DNA of 64,000 bases, from the NCBI RefSeq assembly GCF_001579945.1, contig NZ_CP011971.1, forward strand, positions 3,222,030-3,286,029, read 5' to 3'. A model generated the notes under the pieces. The model had not been told where the DNA came from, did not search any database, and saw only the letters and a list, made by a program, of their open reading frames with translations. Shown here one piece after another: positions 9,428 to 18,765 of this stretch (position 1 is the first letter of the stretch; each line of letters starts with the position of its first letter). The position numbers and the translations under genes are program-made. This stretch comes from Steroidobacter denitrificans (GTDB lineage: Bacteria > Pseudomonadota > Gammaproteobacteria > Steroidobacterales > Steroidobacteraceae).

Positions 9428-11122
9428 ATGAACGCAGCACAAGAAGCACAACACGGCGTGGACAAGATCTGGCTCAAGAACTATCCGGCCGGCGTGCCGG
9501 AGCAGATCAATCCCGATGAATATTCCTCGCTGGTGCATCTGCTGGAGGAAAGCTGCGCGCGCTATGCGGACCTGCCGGCCTACACGAGTATGGGCAGGAC
9601 GCTTACTTATCGAAGATACGAACAGCTATCGCGGGATTTCGCCGCCTGGCTGCAGCAGGAAGCAAAGCTCGGCAAGGGCGAACGCATCGCGTTGATGATG
9701 CCGAACGTATTGCAGTATCCGATCGCCCTGTTCGGGGCGCTGCGCGCCGGATTGGTGGTAATCAACACCAATCCGCTGTATACCGCGCGCGAACTCGAGC
9801 ATCAGCTCAATGATTCAGGCGTCAAGGCCGTCGTGATCCTGGAGAATTTCGCGCACACGCTCAGTGAGGTGATCGCCCGCACTCGGGTCGAGCAAGTCAT
9901 CATCAGCGGTGCGGGCGACCAGCTGCGATGGCCGAAATCATCGCTCGTCAATCTGGTGGTACGCCATATACGCAAACAGATTCGACCCTGGAAGCTGCCG
10001 GGCGCAGTACGCTTCAACGCCGCACTGGACAGAGGCGGCTTCCTGACGTTCATGCCCGTCGCAGTAGGGCACGACGATATCGCCTTCCTGCAGTATACCG
10101 GCGGCACAACGGGCGTCGCCAAGGGCGCGATGTTGACTCACCGCAATATGGTGGCCAACTTACTGCAGTCGGCAGCCTGGATCGGCATCCAGGCCCGAGC
10201 CGGCAAGGATACGATCATCACTGCGCTGCCGCTGTATCACATCTTCGCACTCACCGCGAACTGGCTGGTGTTCACCCACTATGGCGCACACAACATCCTG
10301 ATTGCGAACGCGCGCGACTTTCCGGCCTTCGTCAAGGAACTGAAGGCGCATCCCTTCACATACATCAGCGGCGTCAATACCCTGTTCAACGCCTTGCTGC
10401 ATACGCCGGGCTTCGAATCAGTGGATTTCAGTGCGCTGCGCATCACCCTGGGCGGCGGCATGGCCGTGCAGCGCTCAGTGGCCGAACGCTGGAAGCGGGT
10501 CACCGGCAACACACTGACCCAGGCATGGGGCCTCACGGAAACCTCACCGGCGGCCTGTATCAATCCCTTTACCATCGAATATAACGGTTCCATCGGGTTG
10601 CCGATTTCTTCCACGGAAATCAGCATACGCGATGATGCGGGACAGGCATTGGACATCGGAGAGGTCGGTGAAATCTGCGTGCGCGGCCCCCAGGTGATGC
10701 GCGGCTATTGGAACCGCCCTGAGGAAACCGCGCAGGTGATGATCGGTGACTGGCTGCGCACCGGCGACATCGGGCGCATGGACCAGCAAGGCTACGTATA
10801 CATCGAGGATCGCAAGAAAGACATGATCCTGGTATCGGGCTTCAACGTCTATCCCAACGAGATCGAGAGTGTCGCGGCAACACATCCAGGTGTTCTGGAA
10901 GTCGCAGCCGTCGCTCAGCCCGACCGGCACTCCGGCGAGGTCGTCGCGCTGTTCGTGGTACGCCAGGATCCGAACCTGACCGAACAGCAGTTGATCGATC
11001 ATTGCCGTAAGGAACTCACCAACTACAAGGTACCCAAGCATGTATATTTTCGCGACGAATTGCCCAAGACGAACGTAGGCAAGATACGGCGCAAGGCCTT
11101 GCGGGACGAATTGCCGGCATAG
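9428..11122 (+). CDS. fadD: Long-chain-fatty-acid-CoA ligase (FadD)
   Basis: Adenylate-forming enzyme of 564 residues that activates fatty acids with ATP and CoA for beta-oxidation or lipid synthesis, at the inner face of the membrane. The AMP-binding signature is LQYTGGTTGVAKGAMLTHRN, followed by the conserved GLTETSP and GWLRTGDIG-like (DWLRTGDIG) motifs. The C-terminal subdomain has RKKDMILVSGFNVYPNEIE and a terminal lysine segment (TNVGKIRRKALR). Length matches E. coli FadD (561). It lies 8 nt downstream of tesA. Confidence 0.95.
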   Translation: MNAAQEAQHGVDKIWLKNYPAGVPEQINPDEYSSLVHLLEESCARYADLPAYTSMGRTLTYRRYEQLSRDFAAWLQQEAKLGKGERIALMMPNVLQYPIALFGALRAGLVVINTNPLYTARELEHQLNDSGVKAVVILENFAHTLSEVIARTRVEQVIISGAGDQLRWPKSSLVNLVVRHIRKQIRPWKLPGAVRFNAALDRGGFLTFMPVAVGHDDIAFLQYTGGTTGVAKGAMLTHRNMVANLLQSAAWIGIQARAGKDTIITALPLYHIFALTANWLVFTHYGAHNILIANARDFPAFVKELKAHPFTYISGVNTLFNALLHTPGFESVDFSALRITLGGGMAVQRSVAERWKRVTGNTLTQAWGLTETSPAACINPFTIEYNGSIGLPISSTEISIRDDAGQALDIGEVGEICVRGPQVMRGYWNRPEETAQVMIGDWLRTGDIGRMDQQGYVYIEDRKKDMILVSGFNVYPNEIESVAATHPGVLEVAAVAQPDRHSGEVVALFVVRQDPNLTEQQLIDHCRKELTNYKVPKHVYFRDELPKTNVGKIRRKALRDELPA

Positions 11123-11174
11123 CTTTCCTTACGGAACGTAAGACCACAGAATTGTCAGCGGCGGAATCGGACAA

Positions 11175-11194
11175 CCGGCGCATCCAAGCGCCGG
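11175..11194. terminator. Hairpin between convergent fadD and hemE
   Basis: CCGGCGC (11175-11181), a 6-nt loop and GCGCCGG form a perfect 7-bp GC-only stem in the 90-nt gap between the two converging genes. There is no T-run on either side, so intrinsic termination is doubtful. A second small stem (CTTACG-GAA-CGTAAG) lies near 11130. Confidence 0.4.
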
Positions 11195-11212
11195 CCGGTG
11201 CAGTGCATGTCC

Positions 11213-12271
11213 CTATCGATGATAGGCGGGACTCAGTTCATGCACGGCCTGAACCATCGCGGCGGCATGTTCGGGCGGAATCTCCGGATGGATACCGTGA
11301 CCCAGATTGAACACGTGACCGTGCCCCCTGCCATAGCTGGCCAACACGGCAGCCACTTCCTCGCGTATTCGCACGGGCGATGCATACAGACAGTTCGGAT
11401 CCAGGTTGCCCTGCAATGCCACACGATCGTCCACGGCACGACGCGCATCGGCCAGATCGGTCGTCCAGTCCACGCCCAAGGCGTCGCAGCCGCTTTGCGC
11501 CATCGCCTTCAACCACGCGCCTCCACCCTTGGTGAACAGGATGACGGGTATCTGCCGCCCTTCATGTTTGCGCCGCAGCCCGCCGATGATGTCACGCATG
11601 TAATGCAGCGAAAAATCCAGATAGCGCTGCGGCGAGAGAACCCCGCCCCAGGTATCGAATATCATCACCGCCTGCGCGCCCGCCTCGATTTGTGCATTTA
11701 GATACAGACGGGTCGAATCGGTCAGCAAGGCCAGCAAGGCATGCAGCGTTGCCGGATCTTCGTACATCATGGCCTTGATGCGCGAAAAATTCCGCGAACC
11801 GCCCCCCTCTACGATATACGTCCCCACGGTCCAGGGACTGCCGGCAAAACCGATCAGCGGCACTTGCCCGTCGAGTTCGCGGCGAATCAAGCGCACGGCA
11901 TCCATCACATAGCGCAATTCCACGTTGGGATCCGGCACACCCAGACGTACGACATCGCTGCGCGACCGCACTGGCCGCTCGATACGAGGCCCTTCACCCG
12001 TCTCGAACTGCAGCCCCAACCCCAGCGCATGAGGAATCGTCAGTATGTCCGAAAACAGGATGGCCGCATCCAGTGGAAAACGCGCCAGCGGCTGCAAAGT
12101 CACCTCGCAGGCCAACTCGGGTGTCATGCACAACTTCAGGAAATTACCGGCGCGGGCGCGCGTGGCACGATATTCAGGCAGGTAGCGGCCGGCCTGACGC
12201 ATCATCCATACCGGCGTGCGCTCTACGGGCAGACGCAACAGGGCGCGCAGCAGCAAATCGTTTTTCAACAT
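11213..12271 (-). CDS. hemE: Uroporphyrinogen decarboxylase (HemE)
   Basis: Cytoplasmic enzyme converting uroporphyrinogen III to coproporphyrinogen III in haem synthesis. The N-terminal signature [16 protein letters not shown], the catalytic-Asp region [13 protein letters not shown], and [18 protein letters not shown] are all present. The ATG at 12271 ([11 protein letters not shown]) gives about 352 residues, typical for the family, with GAGG 4 nt upstream; a start at 12292 would add seven unsupported residues. It is transcribed toward fadD. Confidence 0.95.
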   Translation of the reverse strand: MLKNDLLLRALLRLPVERTPVWMMRQAGRYLPEYRATRARAGNFLKLCMTPELACEVTLQPLARFPLDAAILFSDILTIPHALGLGLQFETGEGPRIERPVRSRSDVVRLGVPDPNVELRYVMDAVRLIRRELDGQVPLIGFAGSPWTVGTYIVEGGGSRNFSRIKAMMYEDPATLHALLALLTDSTRLYLNAQIEAGAQAVMIFDTWGGVLSPQRYLDFSLHYMRDIIGGLRRKHEGRQIPVILFTKGGGAWLKAMAQSGCDALGVDWTTDLADARRAVDDRVALQGNLDPNCLYASPVRIREEVAAVLASYGRGHGHVFNLGHGIHPEIPPEHAAAMVQAVHELSPAYHR

Positions 12272-12337
12272 GAAACCTCGGCATCGCTCCAAAAACTGGA
12301 ATCATATCGGCGGGTCCCGCCGGCATGGCCGGCGCGC

Positions 12338-13495
12338 TCAACTCCGCTTTGCCGGATCGAACAAGCGCTCATGCTCGATGATCGCATAGCGATCCGTCAT
12401 ACCGGCGATATAGTCCGCTACCGCGCGGGCACGGCCATGCTCGCCGGCCTGCCTCTCCATCTGCAAAACTGCCTGATGATGTTCGGAAGGCAACAATTCC
12501 GGCCGCGCATAGAACACATCGAACAAGTCACCGATGACCGTGTGCGCCTTGCGGGTCATGCGCAATACTCGATAGTGGCGGTAAACCTTGTCGCGCAGAT
12601 ATTTTTTCAGCTGGAGATGTTCCGCCGTCACGGATGGGCTGAATCGTGCCAGCGCGTTCGGACAGGTACGCACCGCATCGATATTCGCCGGTGCGGCTGC
12701 CGCAATCGCCTCGCCGGTCGTCACGATCAGATCTGTGACCACATGATTGATCATGCGGCGCACGATCTCGTGAATCAGCCGACGCCCGCTCAACTTAGGC
12801 CAGGCCGCATGGACGCGCTCATACTGGGCACTGAACAACGGCACCTCTCTGAGCTCTTCCAGAGTGATCAGACCGGCACGCAGACCGTCGTCCAAATCAT
12901 GGTTGTTATAGGCAATCTCGTCGGCCAGATTGGCTATCTGCGCCTCCAGCGAGGGTTGTTGCCGCTTGATGAAACGCTCGCCGATCTCGCCCAGCGTACG
13001 CGCATCGTTCAGTGAACAGTGCTTGAGGATGCCCTCGCGCGTCTCGAAGGTAAGATTCAGTCCCGGGAAGTCCGCATAACGTTCCTCGAGCTCATCGACC
13101 ACGCGCAGCGACTGCAGGTTGTGTTCGAAGCCCCCATACGCGCGCATGCGTTCATTGAGCGCATCCTGTCCGGCATGGCCGAAAGGCGTATGACCCAAAT
13201 CGTGTGCCAGGCAGATGGCCTCCGTCAAGGTCTCGTGCAGATGCAAGGCGCGCGCGATCGTACGCGCGATCTGCGCAACCTCGATCGAATGCGTCAGGCG
13301 CGTGCGATACAGATCGCCTTCGTAATTAACGAAGACCTGGGTCTTGTAGACCAGGCGCCGGAATGCCGTGGAGTGGATGATACGATCGCGATCACGCTGA
13401 AATTCGCTGCGGAACGCCGGCAGATCCTCGGCATGCCCCCGACCGCGCGTGTGCTCGTCATGAGCGGCATAGGCCGCAAGGCCTTCTCTTGACAT
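12338..13495 (-). CDS. dgt: Deoxyguanosinetriphosphate triphosphohydrolase-like protein (dGTPase, HD domain)
   Basis: HD-superfamily dNTP triphosphohydrolase of about 385 residues. The HD metal motif is [15 protein letters not shown] with [15 protein letters not shown]. The entry [27 protein letters not shown] is typical of the shorter dGTPase-like subfamily. I chose the ATG at 13495 because family proteins begin with a LAAYA-type segment. The frame stays open upstream to 13750 through a 24-bp tandem repeat that duplicates the start region and supplies a second in-frame ATG at 13519. It follows aroB on the same strand. Confidence 0.9.
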   Translation of the reverse strand: MSREGLAAYAAHDEHTRGRGHAEDLPAFRSEFQRDRDRIIHSTAFRRLVYKTQVFVNYEGDLYRTRLTHSIEVAQIARTIARALHLHETLTEAICLAHDLGHTPFGHAGQDALNERMRAYGGFEHNLQSLRVVDELEERYADFPGLNLTFETREGILKHCSLNDARTLGEIGERFIKRQQPSLEAQIANLADEIAYNNHDLDDGLRAGLITLEELREVPLFSAQYERVHAAWPKLSGRRLIHEIVRRMINHVVTDLIVTTGEAIAAAAPANIDAVRTCPNALARFSPSVTAEHLQLKKYLRDKVYRHYRVLRMTRKAHTVIGDLFDVFYARPELLPSEHHQAVLQMERQAGEHGRARAVADYIAGMTDRYAIIEHERLFDPAKRS

Positions 13496-13544
13496 GCCTG
13501 CAAGGCCTTCCCCTAACATGTCCGCAAGGCCTTCCCTTGATATG
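13474..13544. repeat. 24-bp tandem repeat over the dgt start
   Basis: Three near-identical copies (13474-13496, 13497-13520, 13521-13544) share the core GCAAGGCCTTC followed by a variable CATG end; more diverged copies may follow to about 13600. Read on the minus strand, each unit encodes an eight-residue peptide of the type MSREGLA. The repeat therefore duplicates the dgt initiation region in frame. Confidence 0.75.
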
Positions 13545-13700
13545 TCTGCTGGGACGGCATCCCGGCAAATCCGGTTTTGGACATGTCCGCAAATCCTTCG
13601 TTCGACGTACCGGCCGGACCGCGGCCCGGCGCACCCACCGACCCGCCCGAACCGTCCGCCGGGCTGCCTTGCCAATTGCACGAAGATTGTGCGCTCATGA

Positions 13701-14804
13701 TCAGATGCGCCGCTCGCCGGCCGGGTCGAAATATGCTCGCAAGCTCGCATCCAGCGCCTCAGACGTATAATCGCTCACCACTTGCGCCTGCCCCAGCTGC
13801 GGCAGCAACACCAGGCGGATACGGCCATCCAGCACCTTCTTGTCCAGGCCCATCAGATCCCGTGCACGCTGCGCACCGATATGCGGTGCGTCCACCGGAA
13901 GACCGAAGCGCCGCAGCAGGCGTATAAGCCGCTCGCAATCCGCCTCGTGCAGCCAGCCCAATCGCCGCGACATATCCGCTGCGATCACCATGCCGGCCGC
14001 CACCGCTTCCCCGTGCAGCCACCGACCATAGCCGGTGGCGGTTTCGATTGCGTGACCGAAGGTATGTCCCAGATTCAGGATGGCACGCAATCCCTGCTCG
14101 CGTTCATCGATTGCGACCACCGCTGCCTTGATCTCGCAGGAGCGGCGCACCGCGTACATGATCGCCTCGTCCTCCCGGGCCAGCAGCGCCTCGGCGGATT
14201 GCTCCAGCCAGTCGAGCAACGCCGCATCGTGGATCATCCCGTACTTGATGATCTCGGCGATTCCGGCCCGGTATTCACGCTCGGCCAGGCTGCGCAAAAC
14301 CCGGGTGTCGGCGATGACGCAGCGAGGCTGATGAAATGCGCCGATCATGTTCTTGGCCTGCGGATGATTGACGCCGGTCTTGCCGCCTACGGAGGAATCG
14401 ACCTGTGCCAGCAGGGTCGTCGGAACCTGTACATAGTCGATACCGCGCTGATAACAGGCGGCGGCAAAGCCGGCCATGTCGCCGATCACGCCGCCGCCCA
14501 GGGCCAGCACCGCAGCATCGCGATTCAGACGCTGTTCGATCAGGGCATCGATGATCAGGGCCATACTTTCCAGGGTCTTGTGCTGCTCTCCGTCGGGAAG
14601 GATCACACTACCGACGCGCCGCTCACCCAGGCTGTGCTGCAGGCGCTGCAGATACAAAGGAGCCACCGTCGTATTGCTGACGATAAGCAGGTTGCGAGCC
14701 TGGACATGCCGCGCGAGCAACGATTCGTCATCGATCAAATCCGGGCCGATCAGGATCGGATAGCTGCGGACCCCCAGATCGATGTCGACCTGTTCGATGT
14801 TCAT
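13701..14804 (-). CDS. aroB: 3-dehydroquinate synthase (AroB)
   Basis: Second step of the shikimate pathway (DAHP to 3-dehydroquinate), NAD- and zinc-dependent, cytoplasmic. The NAD site is [15 protein letters not shown]; the substrate and metal residues are in [33 protein letters not shown] and [10 protein letters not shown]. The ATG at 14804 gives [20 protein letters not shown], which matches the family N-terminus, and 367 residues. Open upstream frame back into aroK is not conserved sequence. It lies about 100 nt downstream of aroK, the usual aroKB order. Confidence 0.95.
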   Translation of the reverse strand: MNIEQVDIDLGVRSYPILIGPDLIDDESLLARHVQARNLLIVSNTTVAPLYLQRLQHSLGERRVGSVILPDGEQHKTLESMALIIDALIEQRLNRDAAVLALGGGVIGDMAGFAAACYQRGIDYVQVPTTLLAQVDSSVGGKTGVNHPQAKNMIGAFHQPRCVIADTRVLRSLAEREYRAGIAEIIKYGMIHDAALLDWLEQSAEALLAREDEAIMYAVRRSCEIKAAVVAIDEREQGLRAILNLGHTFGHAIETATGYGRWLHGEAVAAGMVIAADMSRRLGWLHEADCERLIRLLRRFGLPVDAPHIGAQRARDLMGLDKKVLDGRIRLVLLPQLGQAQVVSDYTSEALDASLRAYFDPAGERRI

Positions 14805-14902
14805 CCGTTCGATGCCCGCCCGCCCGCCGGACCGGCGGGCGGCATACTCGTCTGCAGCGGTACGAGACCGGCTTGCGGTCATGGTCTGCTCCGGGACTTG
14901 TT

Positions 14903-15439
14903 TCAACATGAGGTCGCTCGCTCCTCGAGGCGCTTCACGATGTCTTCGGCAACCGCGCGCACATGCCGTCCGTCGGTGGGGACGATCAGGGTTGCCATCG
15001 ACTCGTACAAAGGTGCGCGAAAGTTCATCAGCGCCTGCAACGTCGATTCCGGATCCCCCTGGTTCAGCAGCGGACGTTGCCGGCCATGGCGGGTGCGCTC
15101 CAACTGCTGGCGCACGCTGGCCTTCAGGTACACGACACAGCCGCGTCCGGCAAGACACTCACGATTGCGAGGATCCAGCACGGCTCCACCGCCGGTGGCG
15201 ACCACCACGTTCTTTAGCGCGGTCAAGGACTCGATCACTTCACGCTCCCGCTCGCGAAAGCTGTCTTCGCCTTCCTTCTCGAAAATATAAGGGATATCGA
15301 CCCCGGTGCGGCGCTCGATCTCTGCGTCGCTGTCATGGAAGCGCAGGTCCAGCAGCTTGGCCAGCTGTCTGCCCACAGCGGTTTTCCCCGAGCCCATGGG
15401 GCCGATCAGAAAGATACTGGTGCCGCTGTGCGGATTCAA
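14903..15439 (-). CDS. aroK: Shikimate kinase (AroK)
   Basis: P-loop kinase phosphorylating shikimate, cytoplasmic. Walker A is GPMGSGKT; the shikimate-binding Asp is in HDSDAEIERRTG; a GGGAV motif and a LID region (RHGRQRPLL) follow. It has 178 residues. The first in-frame initiator is a TTG at 15439 with no clear ribosome-binding site, and an in-frame stop lies just upstream. An ATG slightly upstream is in another frame. aroB follows. A terminator-like stem at 15484-15501 separates it from pilQ. Confidence 0.93.
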   Translation of the reverse strand: MNPHSGTSIFLIGPMGSGKTAVGRQLAKLLDLRFHDSDAEIERRTGVDIPYIFEKEGEDSFREREREVIESLTALKNVVVATGGGAVLDPRNRECLAGRGCVVYLKASVRQQLERTRHGRQRPLLNQGDPESTLQALMNFRAPLYESMATLIVPTDGRHVRAVAEDIVKRLEERATSC

Positions 15440-15483
15440 AGTCGTTGTCTACGGTCATGGACTCCCATGACTATAAACGAAGA

Positions 15484-15501
15484 AGCCGCCCGAAGGCGGC
15501 T
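15484..15501 (-). terminator. Intrinsic terminator-like stem before aroK
   Basis: On the minus strand the 7-bp stem AGCCGCC / GGCGGCT carries a TTCG tetraloop and is followed by the T-rich TCTTCGTTT. This suits termination of pil operon transcripts, leaving aroK on its own promoter. Stem length is modest. Confidence 0.55.
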
Positions 15502-15536
15502 CCGTACCGATCGGCCCGTTTCCAGGTGGGTTGGGG

Positions 15537-15602
15537 GCCTCGCTCAAGATTCTCGTCCGCCGTGAATCCGCAGGCACGGCGGACGAGAATCTTGAGCGAG
15601 GC
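15537..15602. repeat. Perfect 28-bp inverted repeat with 10-nt loop
   Basis: The arms 15537-15564 and 15575-15602 are exact reverse complements; the loop is AATCCGCAGG. The loop-proximal ten bases (GTCCGCCGTG / CACGGCGGAC) recur in the second hairpin at 15718-15763. The stem is far longer than a normal terminator and has no T-tract. Confidence 0.85.
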
Positions 15603-15717
15603 TGCAGTCCGCCGATGGATCAGCCAATACGTGGCAAGTCCTGATTTCGAGCCCTCCGCCGGCGCGTCTTGCTCTTTGAATGGGTTGGAACCCTGGACGG
15701 CTTGGAAGTCCCGCTCG

Positions 15718-15763
15718 TGGCCTTGGTCCGCCGTGCCTGCGGATTCACGGCAGACCAAGGCCA
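15718..15763. repeat. Second hairpin of the same family with the loop inverted
   Basis: The arms 15718-15735 and 15746-15763 pair over 18 bp with one mismatch. The loop CCTGCGGATT is the exact reverse complement of the loop of the 15537-15602 hairpin, and the loop-proximal stem is nearly the same. The loop-distal stem differs (TGGCCTTG rather than CTCAAGATT). Confidence 0.8.
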
Positions 15764-15819
15764 TGAGCAGGGGCCACCTGCCCCTGAGCGATTTCCAGCG
15801 GTGTCCTGGATGAAGGCGG

Positions 15820-15846
15820 GCGCCCCGGGAAGGAATCCCGGGGCGC
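15820..15846 (-). terminator. Hairpin just after pilQ
   Basis: GCGCCCCGGGA (15820-15830), a 5-nt loop and TCCCGGGGCGC form a perfect 11-bp stem 10 nt past the pilQ stop. There is no proper T-run on the minus strand, so it may act as an mRNA 3'-end stabiliser or a weak terminator. Confidence 0.55.
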
Positions 15847-15856
15847 TTTCGAGCAA

Positions 15857-18118
15857 TCAATACAGATTGGAACCTTCGCGCAGGATCCTGGGGGTCACGA
15901 AAATCAGCAATTCATCCTTGTTGTCGGTGCTGGAAGTGCTCTTGAACAGCCGGCCCAGCACCGGGATGTCGCCCAGGTAAGGTACCTTCTGCTCGCTCTC
16001 GCGGCGCTCGGTCTCCAGGATGCCGCCGAGCACGACGGTTTGGCCGTCATTGACCAGCACCTGGGTCACGATCTCGCGGGTGTCGATACTGGGTACGAAA
16101 CCGCCGGTAGCGCTGGCGACCAACTGGCCGACGCTATCCTTGGACACGGTCAGATCCAGGATGACCCGGTTGTCCGGGGTGATCTGCGGCGTCACCTTCA
16201 GACTCAGCACGGCCTTCTTGAACGAAGTCGTAGTCGCGCCCGAGGAAGAGGATTCCTGGTAGGGAACTTCCACGCCCTGCTCGATGGTAGCCTCACGCTG
16301 GTTGGCCGTGATCAGCCGTGGAGATGAAATGATCTCGCCGCGTCCCTCGGCCTGAGCGGCCGATAGCTCCAGATCGACCAGGTAATCGGAGTCCAGCAAG
16401 GTCAGCGCCAAGCGCCCCGCCGGATTGCCCACCGGCAAGTTGACCATGTAACGATCGCTGGGATTGCCTTGCACGAAGCCCGGTGTACCCCTTCCCTGAC
16501 CCAACGGCCCGCGGCTGAGAATGTATTCGTCGTCCTCGGTCACGAAACCGTTCGCGCCGACGATGCCGCCGCCGTCGCTGCCACCGTGATTGAATGCGGC
16601 CGTCACACCGAAGCGCACGCCCAACTCGCGGCTGTAATCGTCGCTGACGATCACGATGCGCGCCTCGATCAGCACCTGGCGCACGGGGATATCCAGAGTG
16701 GAAACCAGCCGGCGGATGTCGGCGAGCCGCTCTGAGGTATCCTGCAGCAACAAGGTGTTGGTACGTTCGTCGATAGCGGCGCTGCCGCGCTCGGACAACA
16801 GTGAGTTGCCGGCACCGGACTTGATCAGTGCAGCCAGATCCGCAGCCTTGGCGTAGTTGATCTGCAAATACTCGGTACGCAGCGGCGCCAGCTCCTGCAC
16901 CTGCTGACGAGCCGACAGCAATTCCTTCTCTCGGGCCGCGATTTCAGCCGCGGGCGCGATGAAGACCACATTGCCCTCGCGGCGCATATCCAGGCCCTTG
17001 GTGCGCATCACCACGTCCAGGGCCTGATCCCAGGGCACGTTCTGCAGGCGCAAGGTGACGTTGCCGGACACCGTGTCCGTGATGACCATGTTCTGGCCGC
17101 TGGTGTCGGCCAGCAGCTGCAACACGGCACGGGTTTCGATATCCTGAAAGTTCAGCGTCAGGCGCTCACCGGTGTATTCCTTCACATCCTGCAATTCCGG
17201 CGGCAGTTTCACTACCGGCTTGATCTCGATCGTATAGACATTGTCGGACTGGTACGCCAGCTGTTCATAGTCGCCGCTGGCGACGATCACGAGGCGGGCG
17301 CCGTCGGCGATACGCAGGGCATCGACCGTATTGACCGGCGTAGCGAAGTCGACCACGTCCAGACGCTGCATCAACGCTTCGGGCAAGGTTGTACGGGCGA
17401 AATCGACGATCACCCGGCCGCCTTCCTGGCGCAGATCGGCAGGAACCTTCGAGTCGGTCAACTGGACGATGATCCGGCCGGAGCCGTCGCTGCCGCGGCG
17501 AAAGTCGATGTTGCTGACGCTGCGCTGACCGGATACCGGCACCGCCCGGCTCGTGGCCATCGACATGGCCGACCCCGAGGACGTCGCGCCCATCCGGGAA
17601 CCGCTGCCGGCATCGACGGTCACAATGATGTCATTACCGTTGACACGGGTTTCATACGGCACCAGCGTATCGACATTCAATACCACCCGGGTGCGTCCGC
17701 CCGCCTCGGCAACGTTGACTGTATCGAGTACCCCCTGTTTCACATCGATGCGCCGCGAGGCCAGGGCCACTGACGTATCGGGCAGATCCAGCGAAATACG
17801 TGCCGGATTGTCCACGGTAAAGCTCAGCGGCGTCGGCGCCGGATCACTCAGGCGCAAGGTCAGCTCCACCTTGTTGCCCGACACCGTGTGCGCCTGGATA
17901 CTCTCCAGCCGGTTGGCCCCCTGACTCGCCGCCTGAACGAGTGTGAGTGCGCCGGGAGCCGCGAGAATCAGCGCAAACGCCATGAGGCGCCGTGCGAGCA
18001 CCGGCAGCATGCGAACCGACGTGCCGGAGGTTCTGCCCGCCTGGTCCCGGGGGGCGCGCATGGCAATGAAGGAGGACGACATTCTGGCTTTCTCCCTGGG
18101 CATCATTCTGGGGATCAT
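15857..18118 (-). CDS. pilQ: Type IV pilus secretin PilQ
   Basis: Outer-membrane secretin through which the type IV pilus exits. It has 753 residues: a signal region (LMAFALILAAPGALTLVQAA), two AMIN-type beta domains binding peptidoglycan (about 45-270), the secretin N-domains (STN-like LNFQDIETRAVLQLLADTSG) and the C-terminal secretin core with VPYQESSSSG and a terminal VFVTPRIL-like segment (IFVTPRIL). Its ATG overlaps the pilP stop by 4 nt; an ATG at 18082 is an alternative. It is the last gene of pilMNOPQ. Confidence 0.95.
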   Translation of the reverse strand: MIPRMMPREKARMSSSFIAMRAPRDQAGRTSGTSVRMLPVLARRLMAFALILAAPGALTLVQAASQGANRLESIQAHTVSGNKVELTLRLSDPAPTPLSFTVDNPARISLDLPDTSVALASRRIDVKQGVLDTVNVAEAGGRTRVVLNVDTLVPYETRVNGNDIIVTVDAGSGSRMGATSSGSAMSMATSRAVPVSGQRSVSNIDFRRGSDGSGRIIVQLTDSKVPADLRQEGGRVIVDFARTTLPEALMQRLDVVDFATPVNTVDALRIADGARLVIVASGDYEQLAYQSDNVYTIEIKPVVKLPPELQDVKEYTGERLTLNFQDIETRAVLQLLADTSGQNMVITDTVSGNVTLRLQNVPWDQALDVVMRTKGLDMRREGNVVFIAPAAEIAAREKELLSARQQVQELAPLRTEYLQINYAKAADLAALIKSGAGNSLLSERGSAAIDERTNTLLLQDTSERLADIRRLVSTLDIPVRQVLIEARIVIVSDDYSRELGVRFGVTAAFNHGGSDGGGIVGANGFVTEDDEYILSRGPLGQGRGTPGFVQGNPSDRYMVNLPVGNPAGRLALTLLDSDYLVDLELSAAQAEGRGEIISSPRLITANQREATIEQGVEVPYQESSSSGATTTSFKKAVLSLKVTPQITPDNRVILDLTVSKDSVGQLVASATGGFVPSIDTREIVTQVLVNDGQTVVLGGILETERRESEQKVPYLGDIPVLGRLFKSTSSTDNKDELLIFVTPRILREGSNLY

Positions 18119-18762
18119 TCTGTCAGTGCCAGCGCGGCTGGACGCTCGATGTACCCGCCAAGACCATCGGGAACGATCTCGATGATAGATATTCTGGTGT
18201 TCGTGATGCCGACGATCCGGCCATCGTTCTGTCCCATGAAATTCCCCGGCAGCACGCGGTGGACCAGTCCATCCTTGCCCTGTACCAGGGCGTAGTTGCG
18301 GCCCTGCAGCTGCAACGTGCCGACCATGCGCATGGTGTCGAGCGGAAACTGCTCCAGGAATTCGCGCGGACGCTTCACATCGGGACGCACACCCGCGGCC
18401 AGATCGTTGCGTACCGGCGCGCTGGGTGTGAACGGCGAGCGCAGGTTCGCGGCGCTGTAGGTGAACGCTTCGTAAGGCTTGATCTCCGGCAAGGGTTCGA
18501 TACGCTCGCCGGGACGACTCTTGATTTCGGCCACCTGCTGCTGCAGCGCCTGCATGTCATTCGAACAGCCGCTCAGCGATGCCAGTCCCAGGGACATCAA
18601 GCCCAGCGGCATCAGTCCGCTGAAGATCCACCGGGGAATTCGCATGGGAATCCGCAACAGCGGCAGCCACGACGATGGCGTTCGAACCCGAATCTGGTGT
18701 TCAGGCGACATGAGGGCGGTCATGACTGGTTTCATGGATGACGATCCGAGTGACGTGTCCAT
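18115..18762 (-). CDS. pilP: Type IV pilus lipoprotein PilP
   Basis: Inner-membrane lipoprotein linking the PilMNO platform to PilQ. A lipobox LASLSGC follows a hydrophobic stretch; a Pro-rich linker leads to the C-terminal beta domain (MRMVGTLQLQGRNYALVQGKDGLVHRV). The start is uncertain: 18762 lies 3 nt after pilO, but the signal peptide proper begins at MRIPRWIFSG (18645), so the mature protein is the same. Translational overlap with pilQ supports one operon. Confidence 0.92.
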   Translation of the reverse strand: MDTSLGSSSMKPVMTALMSPEHQIRVRTPSSWLPLLRIPMRIPRWIFSGLMPLGLMSLGLASLSGCSNDMQALQQQVAEIKSRPGERIEPLPEIKPYEAFTYSAANLRSPFTPSAPVRNDLAAGVRPDVKRPREFLEQFPLDTMRMVGTLQLQGRNYALVQGKDGLVHRVLPGNFMGQNDGRIVGITNTRISIIEIVPDGLGGYIERPAALALTE

Positions 18763-18765
18763 GCT

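Larger units (their letters stand above)
15440..15856. other. Hairpin-rich gene-free stretch between pilQ and aroK
   Basis: No gene is supported here. The 417 bases contain four separate stem-loops: 15484-15501, 15537-15602, 15718-15763 and 15820-15846. An aroK promoter should also lie near the 15440 end. The two middle stems are related to each other and look like palindromic repeats rather than simple terminators. Confidence 0.7.

Noticed and set aside
13782-15290. Plus-strand open frame of about 500 codons opposite aroB and aroK
   Set aside because: Antisense to two confidently identified enzymes; no domain resemblance.
15440-15856. Short CRISPR-like array from the repeated hairpins
   Set aside because: Only two unequal palindromes, no regular spacer length and no cas genes.
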